Counted from the first letter of the stretch, positions 35,201-46,169 are shown. The stretch: 64,000 bases of DNA from Pipra filicauda (GCF_003945595.2 NW_024104421.1:2604001-2668000), one strand, 5' to 3'. Made by a program: numbers and translations. Notes: a model not told the origin generated them from the letters alone.

Positions 35201-38056
35201 TGTGGTAACTAACAAGAAACCACTGCTGAGCTGGGCAAGTGTCCAGTTTTCCTTTAAAGAGTGGCTGCTGAATGGGAAGGGGTCCAGCTTTCCAAAATCC
35301 TCCTCTTGCCTATGAGCGATTCTGTGTATTTTCTGAGGCTTGGGTGATTTGAAGTTTACTGCAGTTTCCCCTTTCTGATTCCTCAATAAAAAGAAATAAA
35401 GATCAAGTGGACATGAACACACTACAGGAATAACTGCTGAAGGGTGATGTGCTTAAGGCTTGTAGGAAACAACCATCTTTTACAAAATTGTTTTGATTTT
35501 TTAAAGCATTTTTCTCTATAGTTTCTAAATTTTTCTCTTGCCCTCATATAAATTCTCAGCAAAATCAGATTCAAAACCAGCACTAAGTGGACCACAGTTT
35601 ATGTCAACATCCTACACAGCAAAAAGATGCCACAGAGGGGAATGAGAGAAGCCAGTCAATAGCAAAGGCAAAATGAACACCTTTGTAAAGCCTTCCTCAC
35701 ATGCACCACCACTGCTCATCTTCATGAGAGATGTTACATCAATTCTTCTCCAGAGACTTGTAGTGAATATCCACCAAGCTGGTAAGATAGGTTTCAAAGA
35801 CCCAACTACCCAACTATGCATTCCTCCAGGACACCAAGGCATGCCATGTTTGGAAACAGCTACAGCCCAGTGACTGAACACAGTCACTTCACACTTGATG
35901 AACAACCAGATGGGTATATAAGCTGTGAGATGTTTTTCCCCTGCGCATAGTAAAAAACTCCTGCAGATGACATATTCAAATATTCCTTACCAGAAGGAAC
36001 TGGACTTGCAGCTGTGCTATTCAGCCCTACAGCTGAGCAGGTTTGATGGAGTGGTGGTGAATAAAGCCCATTGAGTGCATTTGTTGACATTTTAGTAAGA
36101 TGAGCTGTTAACAAGCATTTAGTTTTACTTTCACAATTTACAGGTGTCTAACGACACTGACATGAGACTTTCCCTCCACCACTTTCTCTTTCGAGCAGCC
36201 TTTGCCGCATGAGAGTTTTGCTGAAAAAGTTTTGCTGTTGCTCACCCTGACCTGCTGCAAAGCTCGGCAACGGCAGTGGGTGGGTTAGAAAAAGGAAGTG
36301 GGTCTCCCCCACCCTGCTCAGCAACAGCTTCTCTTTTGAACGACACCACAGTCACACACTGGGAGGGTTACTGAATCATGCTCCGAAAACGGTGCAACCA
36401 ACAGAAAGGGAAGGGGAAACTGTTTTCAACTGTCAAAACTTCAGTTGATGGTACTTTTTTCTGTTTGTGTCAGCAGCTTCACAATTGCTTCTAGAGAGGC
36501 TCCTCGGGGGCTTAAGACAACGCCTTTTTCGTAAGTCTATCTGCATTTTAGAAACCTGCTTTTTGATAGAAAAGGCCAAAGTAGCAGCCTTGCACATTAA
36601 GTGATCTGTGAGCACACCCAGAGCGTGGGGCAACACCGCTCCTCAGTGAAAGTTGGGGATGCACTGGTGAAGCCCTCAACAAGTTACTGTGGTTCACATT
36701 TCCTAAAAAAAAAAAGGAGGTACAAGACAGCAAGACACAGTCAGGCAAAGCCCAAGCATCCAAGGACTCACAGAAACTCTCTAATAATTTATCTCAATCT
36801 CCATGTGACAATCGTTTGGGATATTGTGGTTATGCGAGATGCCTAAGCAATATTGTAATGTCTTCTTTCCACTTTCCCAAGATTTTGCATTTTGTAACTC
36901 CATAATGCCCAGCCTAAAGTAAAATTGCAGAAGTGGTCTGTTTTCTTGGGGTCTTTGTAATAGGAGTGAAGGCAGCAGAGCGGAGGTCAGGTAAAAGAGA
37001 GGTAAGGATAGAGTCAAACATTAGGAAAGGAGTCGGAAAGTCAGACTAGACAAAAAACAGGAAATGTGTACAGGAAAAGATTACAGAAGCTTTCATCCCA
37101 AAGGACAGATTTTGTTTTATATTTGTTTATAGCTGCACCTGACTAGCTGCCTTCGCTAGACTGCTGAAAGTGCATCATGACATACAAAACTGTCTAGGTT
37201 AGAAGATAACTGCCCCTTTTCCTGTTTATGCATGAACCGCTATCGTTGTCAGAGATAAAAAGCAAAAGCAGATCTCTCCCTTATTCTACACACTCCTTAC
37301 ATGTATCTTAGGTACAAAAAACCCAACAGTGACCATCGACAAAACAAATCTAAATCAAACCCCAAAAACCAGCAGAGGGAGCGACCAGAACCAGCTCGGA
37401 GTTCATACTCTGGGGTGCCAAAGTCAGCTCATGTTGGTTAGTTCACCTTTTATACGGACCCCAAATCTGCACCTCCTCTCTGGCTGGGTTCACAGGGAGA
37501 AAACGCAACCAAAATCTGCCAGTTCAAAACTCTCAAGCATATGTTTGTTTCCTTACTCCTTCACAAGCGATTCCCTGCTTTCTCCTAAAAGAAAAACCAC
37601 AAAAAAACCCAAAACAAACCAACCCCCAGCTGCAAGGAACAGCTTAAAACATTTAGGACGTGAGGCAACGCCAGCGATTAGCAAAGACTCACATCCTGCC
37701 CAGTGACTCCGGGCGGCCCCCCGGAGATGTCAGTGACCGGCGCTTCCCGGCGGCCATCGCACGGCCAGCCGAGTCCTGCGGAGCTTGGAATGCTCCCCCG
37801 CTCCCAGGCTCCGCTCCGCACCGGCGCTCCCGGGCACAGCGACACGGCGCCGGCCGCCGCTTCCCCCATCCCAACTTCCCGGCTCCTCGCCCCCGCTCGG
37901 GCCGCGGCGCTCCCGGGCGCTGCCCGCGCTTACCGGCTGGGAGCAGGTGAAGGGCGGCGCGGCGTCCAGCAGCAGCCGCAGGGCCGCGCCGGGGGTCAGC
38001 AACAGGAGGGGCGGCAGCAGCAGGAGCAGCGGTCCCAGCGGCCCCGCGCCCGCCAT
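18734..38056 (-). CDS. IL17RA: IL17RA, interleukin-17 receptor A, 13 coding exons
   Basis: IL17RA is the common subunit of IL-17 family receptors. It binds IL-17A/F at the cell surface with IL17RC and recruits ACT1 through its SEFIR domain. The CDS joins 38056-37934, 32068-32044, 30217-30071, 29202-29078, 28078-27952, 25537-25490, 25400-25243, 24054-23977, 23537-23462, 23377-23363, 21896-21795, 20763-20722 and 20241-18734 on the minus strand. All junctions have GT/AG and the phases agree, giving 2574 bases, 857 residues plus stop (human 866, also 13 coding exons). Residues 1-25 are a Leu-rich signal peptide. The ectodomain runs to about 308 with N-glycosylation sequons at N49, N142 and N259 and the conserved CSQPDLNC near its start. 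The membrane helix is about 312-336 ([15 protein letters not shown]). SEFIR starts at [13 protein letters not shown] (about 367). The tail has [13 protein letters not shown], an acidic Glu run and [10 protein letters not shown], all conserved with human. The ectodomain is far more divergent than the SEFIR region. Confidence 0.96.
20722..20763 (-). CDS. IL17RA: IL17RA coding exon 12 (juxtamembrane)
   Basis: 42 bases between CTTCCAG and GTAAGAT. It encodes [13 protein letters not shown], the charged linker between the membrane helix and SEFIR domain. It aligns by position only with the human linker. Confidence 0.88.
21795..21896 (-). CDS. IL17RA: IL17RA coding exon 11 (transmembrane)
   Basis: 102 bases between TACTGCAG and GTAAGAC. 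It encodes the single membrane helix, [16 protein letters not shown] then VCMTKKRA, against human YWFITGISILLVGSVI then VCMTWRLA. Confidence 0.95.
22233..22258 (+). repeat. A-rich simple repeat
   Basis: A run of 15 A, one T, then further A, in IL17RA intron 10. No retroposed body is recognised upstream. Confidence 0.85.
23363..23377 (-). CDS. IL17RA: IL17RA coding exon 10 (15-base microexon)
   Basis: Only 15 bases between TTTTGCAG and GTAAGAA, 84 bases after exon 9. It encodes S-ADPS-G across both junctions, in the stalk just before the membrane helix. Phases 1 and 1 fit, and skipping it would also keep frame. Human has a short stalk here (PEMPDTPEPIPD). Confidence 0.82.
23462..23537 (-). 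CDS. IL17RA: IL17RA coding exon 9
   Basis: 76 bases between CTGCAG and GTGAGAA. It encodes [20 protein letters not shown] then CPPAP. Human has IQPFFSSCLNDCLRHSATVS then CP. This is the best conserved part of the ectodomain. Confidence 0.95.
23977..24054 (-). CDS. IL17RA: IL17RA coding exon 8
   Basis: 78 bases (26 codons) between TTCTGCAG and GTAGGAT. It encodes [20 protein letters not shown] then CSYKIQ, the counterpart of human NVTLTLRNLKGCCRHQVQ, including the paired cysteines and a sequon (N259). Confidence 0.92.
25243..25400 (-). CDS. IL17RA: IL17RA coding exon 7
   Basis: 158 bases between CTTCCAG and GTAATTC. It encodes [20 protein letters not shown], then [17 protein letters not shown], part of the second fibronectin-III-like domain (human SLWDPNITVETLEAHQLRVS, FTLWNESTHYQILLTSF). 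Confidence 0.93.
25490..25537 (-). CDS. IL17RA: IL17RA coding exon 6 (48 bases)
   Basis: Between CTTGCAG and GTAAAAA. It encodes [15 protein letters not shown], the counterpart of human CEHARMKVTTPCMSS. Both cysteines are kept. A CR1 element starts about 150 bases upstream of it. Confidence 0.9.
25688..26202 (+). mobile_element. CR1 LINE 3' fragment in IL17RA intron 5
   Basis: A 5'-truncated chicken-repeat-1 non-LTR retrotransposon. It starts around TCCAGTCTGGGCCCCTCAG and contains the last part of the reverse-transcriptase [43 protein letters not shown], then [18 protein letters not shown] and EIFKRRLD. The ORF is broken by one frameshift near 25,980. It ends in GGACTCGATGATCTC, TTCCAACCCAAC and the tail GATTCTATGATTCTATAG. 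Orientation is opposite to IL17RA. Few visible lesions suggest a moderately young copy. Confidence 0.93.
27952..28078 (-). CDS. IL17RA: IL17RA coding exon 5
   Basis: 127 bases after TTTTCAG, ending at donor GTAAGAG. It encodes [20 protein letters not shown] and YHLPKLG, then VTVPD with the next exon. Human has [26 protein letters not shown] and LVPDC. It carries the sequon NFT (N142). Confidence 0.94.
29078..29202 (-). CDS. IL17RA: IL17RA coding exon 4
   Basis: 125 bases between CCTGCAG and GTGAGTG. It encodes [20 protein letters not shown] and then [12 protein letters not shown], matching human LEGAELSVLQLNTNERLC in order. Confidence 0.94.
30071..30217 (-). CDS. IL17RA: IL17RA coding exon 3
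   Basis: 147 bases after acceptor CTGGACAG, ending at donor GTAAGTG. It encodes the first fibronectin-III-like ectodomain segment, including STCMESSW and [14 protein letters not shown] (human LFPVAHIEWTLQTD). Confidence 0.92.
32044..32068 (-). CDS. IL17RA: IL17RA coding exon 2 (25 bases)
   Basis: A very short exon between CCCCCCACAG and GTAAGTATT. It encodes DLNCLVRN plus one base, joining to give [11 protein letters not shown] against human GLNCTVKNSTC. The phases (0 in, 1 out) fit both neighbours. Confidence 0.9.
33066..34562 (+). mobile_element. degraded ERVL-type LTR retroelement, mosaic
   Basis: Three blocks resemble avian LTR-retrotransposon sequence. Block 1 (about 33,066-33,155) looks like an LTR end, with GGAGTGAGCAGCC and GAGCTGCTGGCTGGGGT. 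Block 2 (about 33,330-33,760) is a G-rich stretch with seven degenerate units around CCACGCTGGAG. Block 3 (about 34,150-34,562) is an LTR 3' part: AAGCTGGGGGAAGAAGGAG, GTCTTCCCAAGTCATTATTA, GATGGAGCCC-like sequence, GTGAATGAATTCCTTGTTTT, TATTAAACTGTCTTTATCCC as likely poly(A) signal, and the end TTTAAACCATTACA-like. Sequence between blocks 2 and 3 also looks like the element's non-coding part. No gag, pol or env reading frame is visible, so the copy is coding-dead. Family assignment is from memory of songbird LTRs; no library search was run. Confidence 0.75.
35101..35124 (+). repeat. poly(A) run, 24 bases
   Basis: An uninterrupted run of 24 A in IL17RA intron 1. No retroposed gene body is recognisable upstream and no target-site duplication is clear, so it is listed as a simple homopolymer. 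Confidence 0.9.
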
Positions 38057-38250
38057 CGCCTCCCGCCACCGCCGCCCCGGGCCTTCCGGGCCCCGACCTG
38101 CGCGGGGCGGCGCCGGCCGCACCTGAGGAGGGGCCGGGGCGGTGCTGAGGCGGGACCGCGGGGCCCCGGCCCCGCCCGCCATGTGGGGCCGGTTGTTCGG
38201 GATGGGCCGGGTCAGGCCGGGCTGAGTGAGCTCCGAGCGGCTCCGCCCCG
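37700..38250 (-). promoter_or_regulatory. IL17RA: CpG island and promoter of IL17RA
   Basis: A CpG- and G+C-rich stretch containing exon 1 and about 200 bases upstream of the ATG. On the minus strand it shows GC boxes (GGGCGGGGC at about 38,168-38,178, GGGGCGG near 38,103), an ETS-like CCGGAAGG at about 38,082-38,089 and a YY1-like ATGGCGGG at about 38,175-38,182. No TATA box is seen. Transcription start is inferred to lie between about 38,080 and 38,200. Confidence 0.7.
37934..38056 (-). CDS. IL17RA: IL17RA coding exon 1 (signal peptide)
   Basis: Encodes 41 residues starting [14 protein letters not shown] is at 38,056-38,054 in a strong context with G at +4. A Leu/Pro-rich hydrophobic core forms the signal peptide. 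The exon ends in FTCSQP, matching human ALVCSQP, at donor GTAAGCG in phase 0. It lies inside a CpG island. Confidence 0.92.
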
Positions 38251-38329
38251 CTGGACACAGCGCCTCCCTGGGGGCAGCCAAACCTGGTTCTGCCCGGGGG
38301 TTGCCTTCGCGGGGGGTCCCGAGTGTGCG

Positions 38330-38545
38330 GGCTCATCGCAGAATCGTCAGAGCTGGAGATCAGGCAGTCCAACCCCTCCCTCCCCGCCAAGGCAGGGTCA
38401 CCTGGAGCAGCTGACACAGGAACGCGTCCGGGTGGGTTGGGAATGTCTCCGGACAGGGAGACTCCACGACCTCCCTGGGCAGCCTGTGCCAGGGCTCTGC
38501 CCCCCCCGAAGAAGTTCTTCACGCTGAGGTGGAACTCCCGGTGCT
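38330..38545 (-). mobile_element. CR1 LINE fragment upstream of IL17RA
   Basis: Read on the plus strand this is an inverted CR1: ATCGCAGAATCGTCAGAGCTG, then GCAGTCCAACCCCTCC, CAGGAACGCGTCCGGGTGGG, GAGACTCCACGACCTCCCTG, GGCAGCCTGTGCCAGGGCTC and GAAGAAGTTCTTCACGCTGA. The order matches the reverse complement of a CR1 3' end. It starts about 270 bases upstream of the IL17RA ATG and has the same orientation as IL17RA. Confidence 0.9.
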
Positions 38546-39790
38546 CACCTCTGGCTTCGGGTAGATGCCGTGAGCATTAAAAGCTGACACCAGCAGCAGT
38601 GTGCAGCTGCTGAATAAAACGCAGTATAGGTGTATGCTGTGCTTTTCCTGTCCAGGGGCTGTTCTAAATGCGACCACTTCACAGGGGGCTGTGAAACCTG
38701 TTACTCATTCCCGACTCTCCCCCCTTTTCAGCTGTCTCACAGGCTTCACTCGAGGTTTCGCGCTGTTCTTCACACTGCAACACGCCCACAGCCGCTTTCA
38801 CCCGTTTTTTTGCCATGGTTTTCACCTCATGGTGTCACACAGAGCTGTAGCCCAGCCCCAGGGAGCTCCACCGAATTTCCAGCTCAGGGTGTTTTTTAGC
38901 AAAGCTGAACTGTTTGCTGGGCTTTGACCAGCAGCCACGGCACTTTCATATGGTTTTGTGGTGGCAAATGTCTGACTGATGGCCAGCCTGAGCCTGCAGA
39001 TAACGAGATTTCTGCTGGTGATCGTTCTGCCATTCCAACATCCAGCACTGATGACATCCACAGGCTTTCATCAACTCCTGAGTTTTAGCCTTTTGTGCCA
39101 CCACTAAAAGCAAAGCCTGCAGTTCTGATAGCTGTGTGTGAATCAGGGGGAATAATATATGTATATACACGTAATTGAAAAAAACCCCACATTCTTTTTT
39201 CTTTAGGCATTATTTTACTCAGTCTTATACTGCTGTACTTGGGCTGAGCACATTGTGATTTACAGTGCTATGACAGAAAGGCAGTGCTCAGCTGGCACTG
39301 TGGCGTAATTGCTTGATAACTGTGGTAGAACAAATTTGTTCAACCGAAAAGTACATGCATGGTATGTTACTTGTTATCATCCCATTAGCTTCATGGCTTA
39401 TGTATGTACTAATTACACCATATTTAAGCTGCGGGCATTCGGTTTTTTAGTTACATGTGCTTGGTAAAAAGGAACCCAGTAGAGAAAATGTTAAATGTGT
39501 GGTTACGCATGAGTCACACGTTGGACATCGTGACATGGCAGAATTTCTGTGGTGACAACAGCACAGAGAGCGGTTGGATTTCCTAAGTTACTGTTTATCA
39601 AGGCAGGCTGTGACTGTCAAGACTGTTCTGCAGCCCCTTAAATACAGGTGAGAGCGCATGATTGGCAGCAGGGCTGTCGATGGGAAATAAAGGGCTGCAG
39701 GAATCCGTTTTATTTTTCAGCCACTGCTGGGAGAAGGGACCAACGTCAAAATGAGTTTTGATAACATTTACAATATTAAACAAATCTGGA
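38546..39790. other. intergenic region between CACNA1C 3' end and IL17RA promoter
   Basis: About 1.2 kb between the CR1 fragment and the likely CACNA1C 3' end. It contains no open frame of interest and no recognised repeat. A second minus-strand AATAAA at 39,709-39,714 could extend CACNA1C transcripts slightly into it. Confidence 0.55.
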
Positions 39791-39803
39791 CATTGTTTAG
39801 AAA

Positions 39804-39809
39804 TTTATT
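39804..39809 (-). promoter_or_regulatory. CACNA1C: candidate distal poly(A) signal of CACNA1C
   Basis: Minus-strand AATAAA in the context GCTAATAAATTTC, followed within 40 bases by TTTGTTT. It is about 7.1 kb from the stop. Another AATAAA lies 95 bases further on, at 39,709-39,714. Confidence 0.4.
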
Positions 39810-42624
39810 AGCAATTTTAAAATAACATCATTCCTTAGATAAAAATGCAATCTTACAGGAATATACATTTGTCCCACACAGAGATGACCCTATAGCTCAC
39901 TGGCGGGCCACTCACTCTAACTTTCCTCTGTAGATTTTAAAACGTGCGAGAGGGCAAGACGGACTCTGGCACTGATGACAGGCTTACATGACGGTTACAA
40001 ACTGTACAGCATTATTTACAAAAGCATTTCTGTGGGTTCATGAAAACTAGATATAAAATTGTGGCAGGAGGTAAAGAATTGAGACAGGGAAGGGCTTGGG
40101 TGGAGGTGCAAGGGAGGGCTGGGAGGGTGGGCAGGGAGTGTAGGGAAGAGTGGGAGAGGAGGTTTATATCTGGGCTGATTTATACTTGAGAGAGGTCATT
40201 TTACAGCTCTGGGCAATTCAAATGAAGGCAAAACACTTATATTTATCAACATTTATAGCTGATGATCAGAGCAGGAAATGGTGCTCCAGGGCCTGAACTT
40301 AAGAGGTGCTGAGGAACCCCATCTTCCCTGAAGTCACTGGGAAACACCGGTACCTTACCGGGCCACACCCAAACCATGCAGGTGCAGGCCAGATACAGCA
40401 CCCCCCAGACCTTAAACTGGTTAGATCCTGCAGTGCTCAGTCATCTGTGCTGATGTGAATTCAGACTGAGTGAGAGATCAGCTCCTAAATTACTTTCACT
40501 CCTGAAACAGGACTAGATTCCAACCACTTCTTGCCAGAATTCACCCAAAGTGACTCATTCCTTGCTCTGTCAAGCGGCAATTGTTTGGAGGGAGATGTCA
40601 TCATTCAGAATTGATTTTTAAGGCAGTTTTATAAGTATCTCCCCTTTTTATTTTTTTGTGTGTGATGCAGCAATGTTTGTCAAAGAGATATTTACAATCT
40701 CACTCCTCCTCCTACAAAATCTTCCCACATTCAAACTGTCAAGACTGAATAAGCTTGAAACAATCATTTCTATGAGCAATCATAAAGTTGATGATATTTA
40801 GATAGTATTGGCTGCCAGTCTACCTAGGTGCTTGAGATGGGAGCAGACTGACTCGGGATGCTTAAAATACTAAAAGCCTATTTGGGGAAAGAGCTAACAG
40901 AAAAACACAGGTATTTCTTCATCCAAATTATGAGGCTAGCAAATGGTGTCTGAGTTTGTGGGTCTGTCTTGAATAGGATAAAGCTTTGGAAAGGGGCTGT
41001 TTGAACGCTGGCAGGAAAATTCGTTGTTGGGTGGAGTGATGCCTGCTCTCGCCTGGGCTTGCCCCTGCTCCACTGGGCCTGGGATGCAGCCACTAAACCT
41101 GGCTAAGGGCTGGGCAGAGCACTGTGAACGTCAGCCTGTCGGAGTGGAGGCTGTGTGCCTGACTTGGGGTAGAAAAACAACGGCATGGGAGTGTGCAGAC
41201 AAGCTCCTGGTCCTGCCTAACTAAGCCCTTGGTAATGCTAATGAAGATTCCCTCATTACATCAGTCATAGGTCCTCCCAATTAGCCCTTTAGAAAGGGAC
41301 TTGATTAAGTTGCCTAATTGTCTCCGGCCACCTGAGATCTCTGCCATCCTCTGGGGCTGGTGGCTGTGACACCAGCCCTACCTGGGGCAGAGTTGTGCCT
41401 TTCTGAACGAGCTGCTGCAGACCCGACAGGGTACCGTAGGGTATCTCAAGTGACAGGAGACGCCACATTTAGGCAACTGAGTCGAGCCCTGTGCCCCTAA
41501 AGAAGGCCTGTTTTTTATGCTCAAGTGTTAACAGCTAAGCTCCCCATAAGGGGCAGAGGAAGAATGGAGGATTTAACTAGAACACTAAAGTTTGTATCAG
41601 AAGAGGTTTTTGTTTTTTTTTTTTCCATTCCAGTGTGATGCTACTGACTTCTCTGAGAGCAATTGGAGCCCAATCTGTTTTCAGTACAGGACATGTCTCT
41701 TGCTGTCCTTCTGCCCTCACCCCCGCCTCCCCACCTCAGAGTGCTCTAGCAGCAAGGCCATAGTGGTTTCAGCTGTCCAGAAACAAAGCAGGAACAGGGA
41801 TAAAAGCTCCACAGACTGAGATCCCACTGGAAACCTTCTGGATTCCTGGGCTTGCTTACAGAATAAAACTTTAAAAACTCTGCAGCATTCAGAAGAAGAA
41901 AAAAAGAAACCCTGTGCAGCTACTGAGAATTATATTTGTTAGACTTCTTTGAAGAAGAAAATAAATGGGGGAAAAACATAATTAAATTTTTCAGGGCCCA
42001 GTTCTGTTTTCCACATTCTTTGTATCAATAAAACCTCTGTGGCCTCTAGTGCCCTCCAGCCTCCATGTTAGCAAGACGGGAACGGGGGCTTCTGATGGCC
42101 TGGAATGTTTTCTTTATATGCACTACAGTTTTCATTATGGGAACTGATAAAATGTCACCACTACGAGAAACCCCAACTGGATTCTACTTATTTTATATTG
42201 GCTGTGCTCCAAATTCCCCATTCAGTGTTCCTGTCCCCCACCCTGCCCCTGCCATGGGGACAGTCACGACAGGACCATGCATATATCTTAGGATACTCGG
42301 TTCTGTCCCAGCAGGGCTGCTTCACTTCAGCTCACTGGACCAGTGGGTCGGGGTTTCTCATCTACACGTACGAAACAAGGCCTCCAACTTCATCTGTGAC
42401 TCAGGTGAGCAACCCCACGGGCTCGTGGTGCCGCCACCCCGTATGATTGTGTCTGTGTGCAAAGCACATACATTCCATAGAGCAATCTGAAACTATCAGG
42501 CAGAAAAGACACAGGAGCCTGGCTGAGACCCATACAACTGTTATATTGGCGTCAGTCTAAAGAAAGCAATGATACATTGCTTTGGAAATTATCAAGAAAT
42601 GTAAAAAATGCATTTGCCCTTTCT

Positions 42625-42648
42625 TTGTTGTTGTTGTTGTTGTTGTTG
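42625..42648 (+). repeat. (TTG)8 microsatellite
   Basis: Eight perfect TTG units followed by the degenerate TCATTGTTGTCGTAG. It lies in the presumed CACNA1C 3' UTR, where it reads (CAA)n on the transcript strand. Confidence 0.95.
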
Positions 42649-45622
42649 TCATTGTTGTCGTAGTCATCGGGGCAGGGTTCTGAGTCAGAAAACAAAGCAG
42701 AAATAGATGCGATTCTGTACATGGCGCCTCTCTGGCTGTCCCTCCGTGCTGGGGTGTGGTGGGCAGGGTAATAAACCAGGCGGGACCCCTGCAGTAGCAG
42801 CAGCATCTACACCATCATCGTCCACATGTCCAGCTGAAGAGGCAGATGATGCACAAAAGGTCTGTGGGTATTGAAACTCCAGCTCTGGATCATGAGTTCC
42901 ACTTTCTTTCCCATCAAGTCAGCCACACAGAAATAAGGAAGAAAAAAAGAAATGCACCCGGTGTGGCTGGCCCAGTACTGTCTGGACTAATGAGCAGGAG
43001 TGATACAGGGAGGAGGTTTGTTGTTTTAGAAGAAATGTCTTTAGTCTGCAGTGTACTCTTGCAAGTCAGAGAGGCTCAGGCAAACAGCAGATTTGTTTTC
43101 TTTTCCCCTTTCTTTCCTTTCCTTCCATGCCACTCCTCAGCCATCGGTTCCTTCAAAGCTTCCACCCACAGCACAGTGATTGTACGTACCCACCATCCAC
43201 TCCCATACGCAGGGAAACACTCCAGGAACTAAACCTGCCCCCTCCTTCCCACTGTCCCCCAGACTCTGCCTCACTTGAAGGAGGCAGTAGCTCTTTGCTC
43301 AGGCCTGTCACAATGTGCACATTGGAAGTACCTCAAATGAAAAAAAAATAAATAAAAATGCTGCCCTCCCCAGAAAGAGAAATTTGCACAGCTGGCACCA
43401 GCAATTACTAAATTTAACACCTCAAACTGCAAAAGCCATCTGCATTCTCTGCTAGCCATACATTTTCCACTCTGCAGGACCTAGGACAGAGCAGAGTTTC
43501 CCCTGGGCATTGTAGGCTCTGACCCTTGAGGGAGTCGCAGCTTTCACCAGGAATGTGTGGGGCATAATCCTTTCCGCCGTTTTCCTTCCCATCAAGAAAA
43601 GTCCTCAAAGATGACACAGGCTGCCAAGCATCCAAAATGCCGTTTGTCACCACTAATTTAGATAAGTGTTTGTCAGGAGCAGAGAAGACCTTCTGTCTCC
43701 GACTGGCAGAGTCAGATGGACTTTCTAGTGGAAGAAAATGAGACAGGGAGCCCTTACACTGCCAGGCACAGCATTCTTTTCTTTCAAGTACCTTTGGAGC
43801 ATATCAGCACTAGCAGCAACAAACTCAAAGGGAGACACATTGTGTGCCCATCTGGATACGGGCACAAGGGATGGAAAAAGGGAGACTGACCGACATCAGT
43901 TGGTTACTTTCTCTGGGGAAGTCTTGAATTACGACTTTGATGACAGATGGTTGTACAAATGTATTTGTATTTCTCTAGTTTAAAAATACTTGGGGTTTTT
44001 TTGAAGGTTTCTTAAGCTGATACAGGCCAGTTCAAAAAGTGCATTGTCAAAAACACCCTTTGGCATTTCTCCTTTATGCCCCAGAGAATCAAGAAGAAAA
44101 ATGAGAGCATTACAAAAATAATGTAATCAACGTATGCAATAAATGGTGTTCTTGGACATCTGCAGAAACTCAAGATTTGAATGGAAGTTTAGCTCTGAGT
44201 CAGATCACACCGCCTAACTCAGCACTGATCTGCAAATTTGTGAACCATCTTGAGAAGGGAGAAAAAACAGCAGTAGTCTGGACAAAAATCAGTTGCAAAA
44301 AATCTAACAATACATGCCTGTTTTTTTTCAGCCTCTCTCATGGGTTAGGGCTGAGTATCAATGCGAGAAAAGACAGTTTCATACTCACTAGTCAGGAAAT
44401 CTGGCTGGGACATGCTGTGCTGTCAGATGTTTTGTGACTTAGAATCTGACCCATCCACTAAAGTCTGGGAAGAGGACTGAGACTATGCATAGGAACACTC
44501 AAAAGTGACTCAGCATCTGCATCTTGACCAGTCTCAGCAATTCTCCTAATAAAGATCCAGAGCTCTCTCCCTCGCTTACCCTCTGCTTTCAGTTCAGGAC
44601 AGAGTTAGACAACTTTACTTTGCTAACTATTCTGATTCTTGCATTTCTTATCCCAGCACCCTGCTATAATTGAGCAGGGTCAGCTATCTAATCAAATAAT
44701 TTTGAAAGCAGATTTTTTCCCCCCCGCTCCTTGAATTGCTGGTGCCAGCTGACTATGTAGGATGGATCTGCCAAATGGGCTTGGGGGTCTTGCCACCCTT
44801 GAGTGGGATGAGACCTTTACAGAAATTGAGCAAAAGGAAAGAAAATAAAGCCTGAATAAAATGTCCCAGTCTAGGGAAGAAAGATTCTCTACCAATAAAG
44901 TCATCGTGCATGTTAAAAGGGGGTGAGGAAGAAGGAAAATGAACACAAGATATGCAAAATCAGTAACGTTCAACCTGTCAGTGGATTGCAGAATAGTTAC
45001 TTACACCAGGTACACTTTGTTCATTGTACAAATTAAAAAAGGAAAAAAAAAATAGTACCCCTTTCCCCAACCACACGTAGAAAAGCACTTAAAAGTTCAA
45101 AGGTAAAGCTTGGCACATTCCAAATACGAAATGATTCACTTGACATGCAGCAAAATATACAAGAAGTGATTCTTTTTTTTCTTTTTTTTTTTAAACAAAC
45201 TTAATTCAATTCATTATCTTTGCTTGGCACAATTGCAATTCATTTTAAAAAAATATTTGAAAAATACTGAAACTGACCTGAATTCAAGTATAACGGTTTC
45301 TTCAACAGAAACATTATCAATGCAATAAAACATCACACGGAATATATTGAAGCGTAACGCCTTCTGGGTTTTTTTTTTTTTTTTTAGTTCCCCCCACCCC
45401 CGCAATTTTTTTTCTATACAGTTTTAATGCCAACACAACTTACAATTTTATTTTTAAAATTAATATTATTGCATTGTTTTTGCATATCTTGTGGAACAGA
45501 AAATGCAAAGTTACTGATTCCCTTTTTCAAAAGCAGAGACAGTGGTTTGTTTTTGCATTCAAATGGCCCCAGATACAGATCTCCTGCAGCTCAAACCAGG
45601 ATGTGGAGAGCTGCATGCACTT

Positions 45623-45650
45623 ACACACACACACACGCGCACACGCACAC
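45623..45650 (+). repeat. (AC)n microsatellite with GC interruptions
   Basis: Alternating AC with two interruptions by CGCG and CG. On the CACNA1C transcript it reads as a GU-rich repeat. Confidence 0.9.
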
Positions 45651-46006
45651 TCGCCCCGTATTGCTCCCACACTCACAGATATACTTAGCACTAAAAAGAA
45701 CCCAAATCAATCACTCAAATGTGCAAGACTATATCAAGTGCATTGCCTACTATCTTTAAATTATAAAACAACAACAAAAAAAGGTTTCAGTTACTAGTAA
45801 ATAAAATTACAAATTCTTGGTGTACATAATGGTTGGTAAAACTCGTCTATTATCGTTATACTTCTACCAAATTTCAATGGAGACCCCCCACCCCAGTTTA
45901 AATAATACAACATGATCAAACCAATTTAACATTTGCAAAGGTGAAAATAAACCAAACCAAAAAAGGTAGGTGATTACAAAACGCTGTAAACACTCCCTTC
46001 TCCCTC

Positions 46007-46046
46007 AAAAAAAAAAAAAAAAAAAAAAGAAAAAAAAAGAAAAAAA
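46007..46046 (+). repeat. A-rich tract
   Basis: A run of 22 A followed by two further A runs separated by single G. On the CACNA1C transcript strand it is a U-rich tract within the presumed 3' UTR. It sits about 120 bases from the CCAAT-box minisatellite. Confidence 0.9.
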
Positions 46047-46169
46047 GGTCAAAATAAAAACTGCAACATGCTTTCAAGGAAATATCAAACCGCAAAACAA
46101 GAAGGGATCTACACGAGCCCACCACCACCACCACCTCAGCATGGGTGGGGCAGGTCGGCTCCGCCCCGC

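Larger units (their letters stand above)
32069..37933 (-). other. IL17RA: IL17RA intron 1
   Basis: A 5.9 kb first intron. It holds the composite LTR element at about 33.06-34.56 kb, a run of 24 A at 35,101-35,124 and the 5' edge of the promoter CpG island from about 37.7 kb. A 130-codon plus-strand open frame ending near 32,509 has no similarity I recognise. The rest looks like ordinary non-coding sequence. Confidence 0.6.

Noticed and set aside
45623..45650. AC-rich tract as a CRISPR-like or regulatory array
   Set aside because: It is an ordinary dinucleotide microsatellite with no spacers. CRISPR arrays are not expected in an animal nuclear genome.
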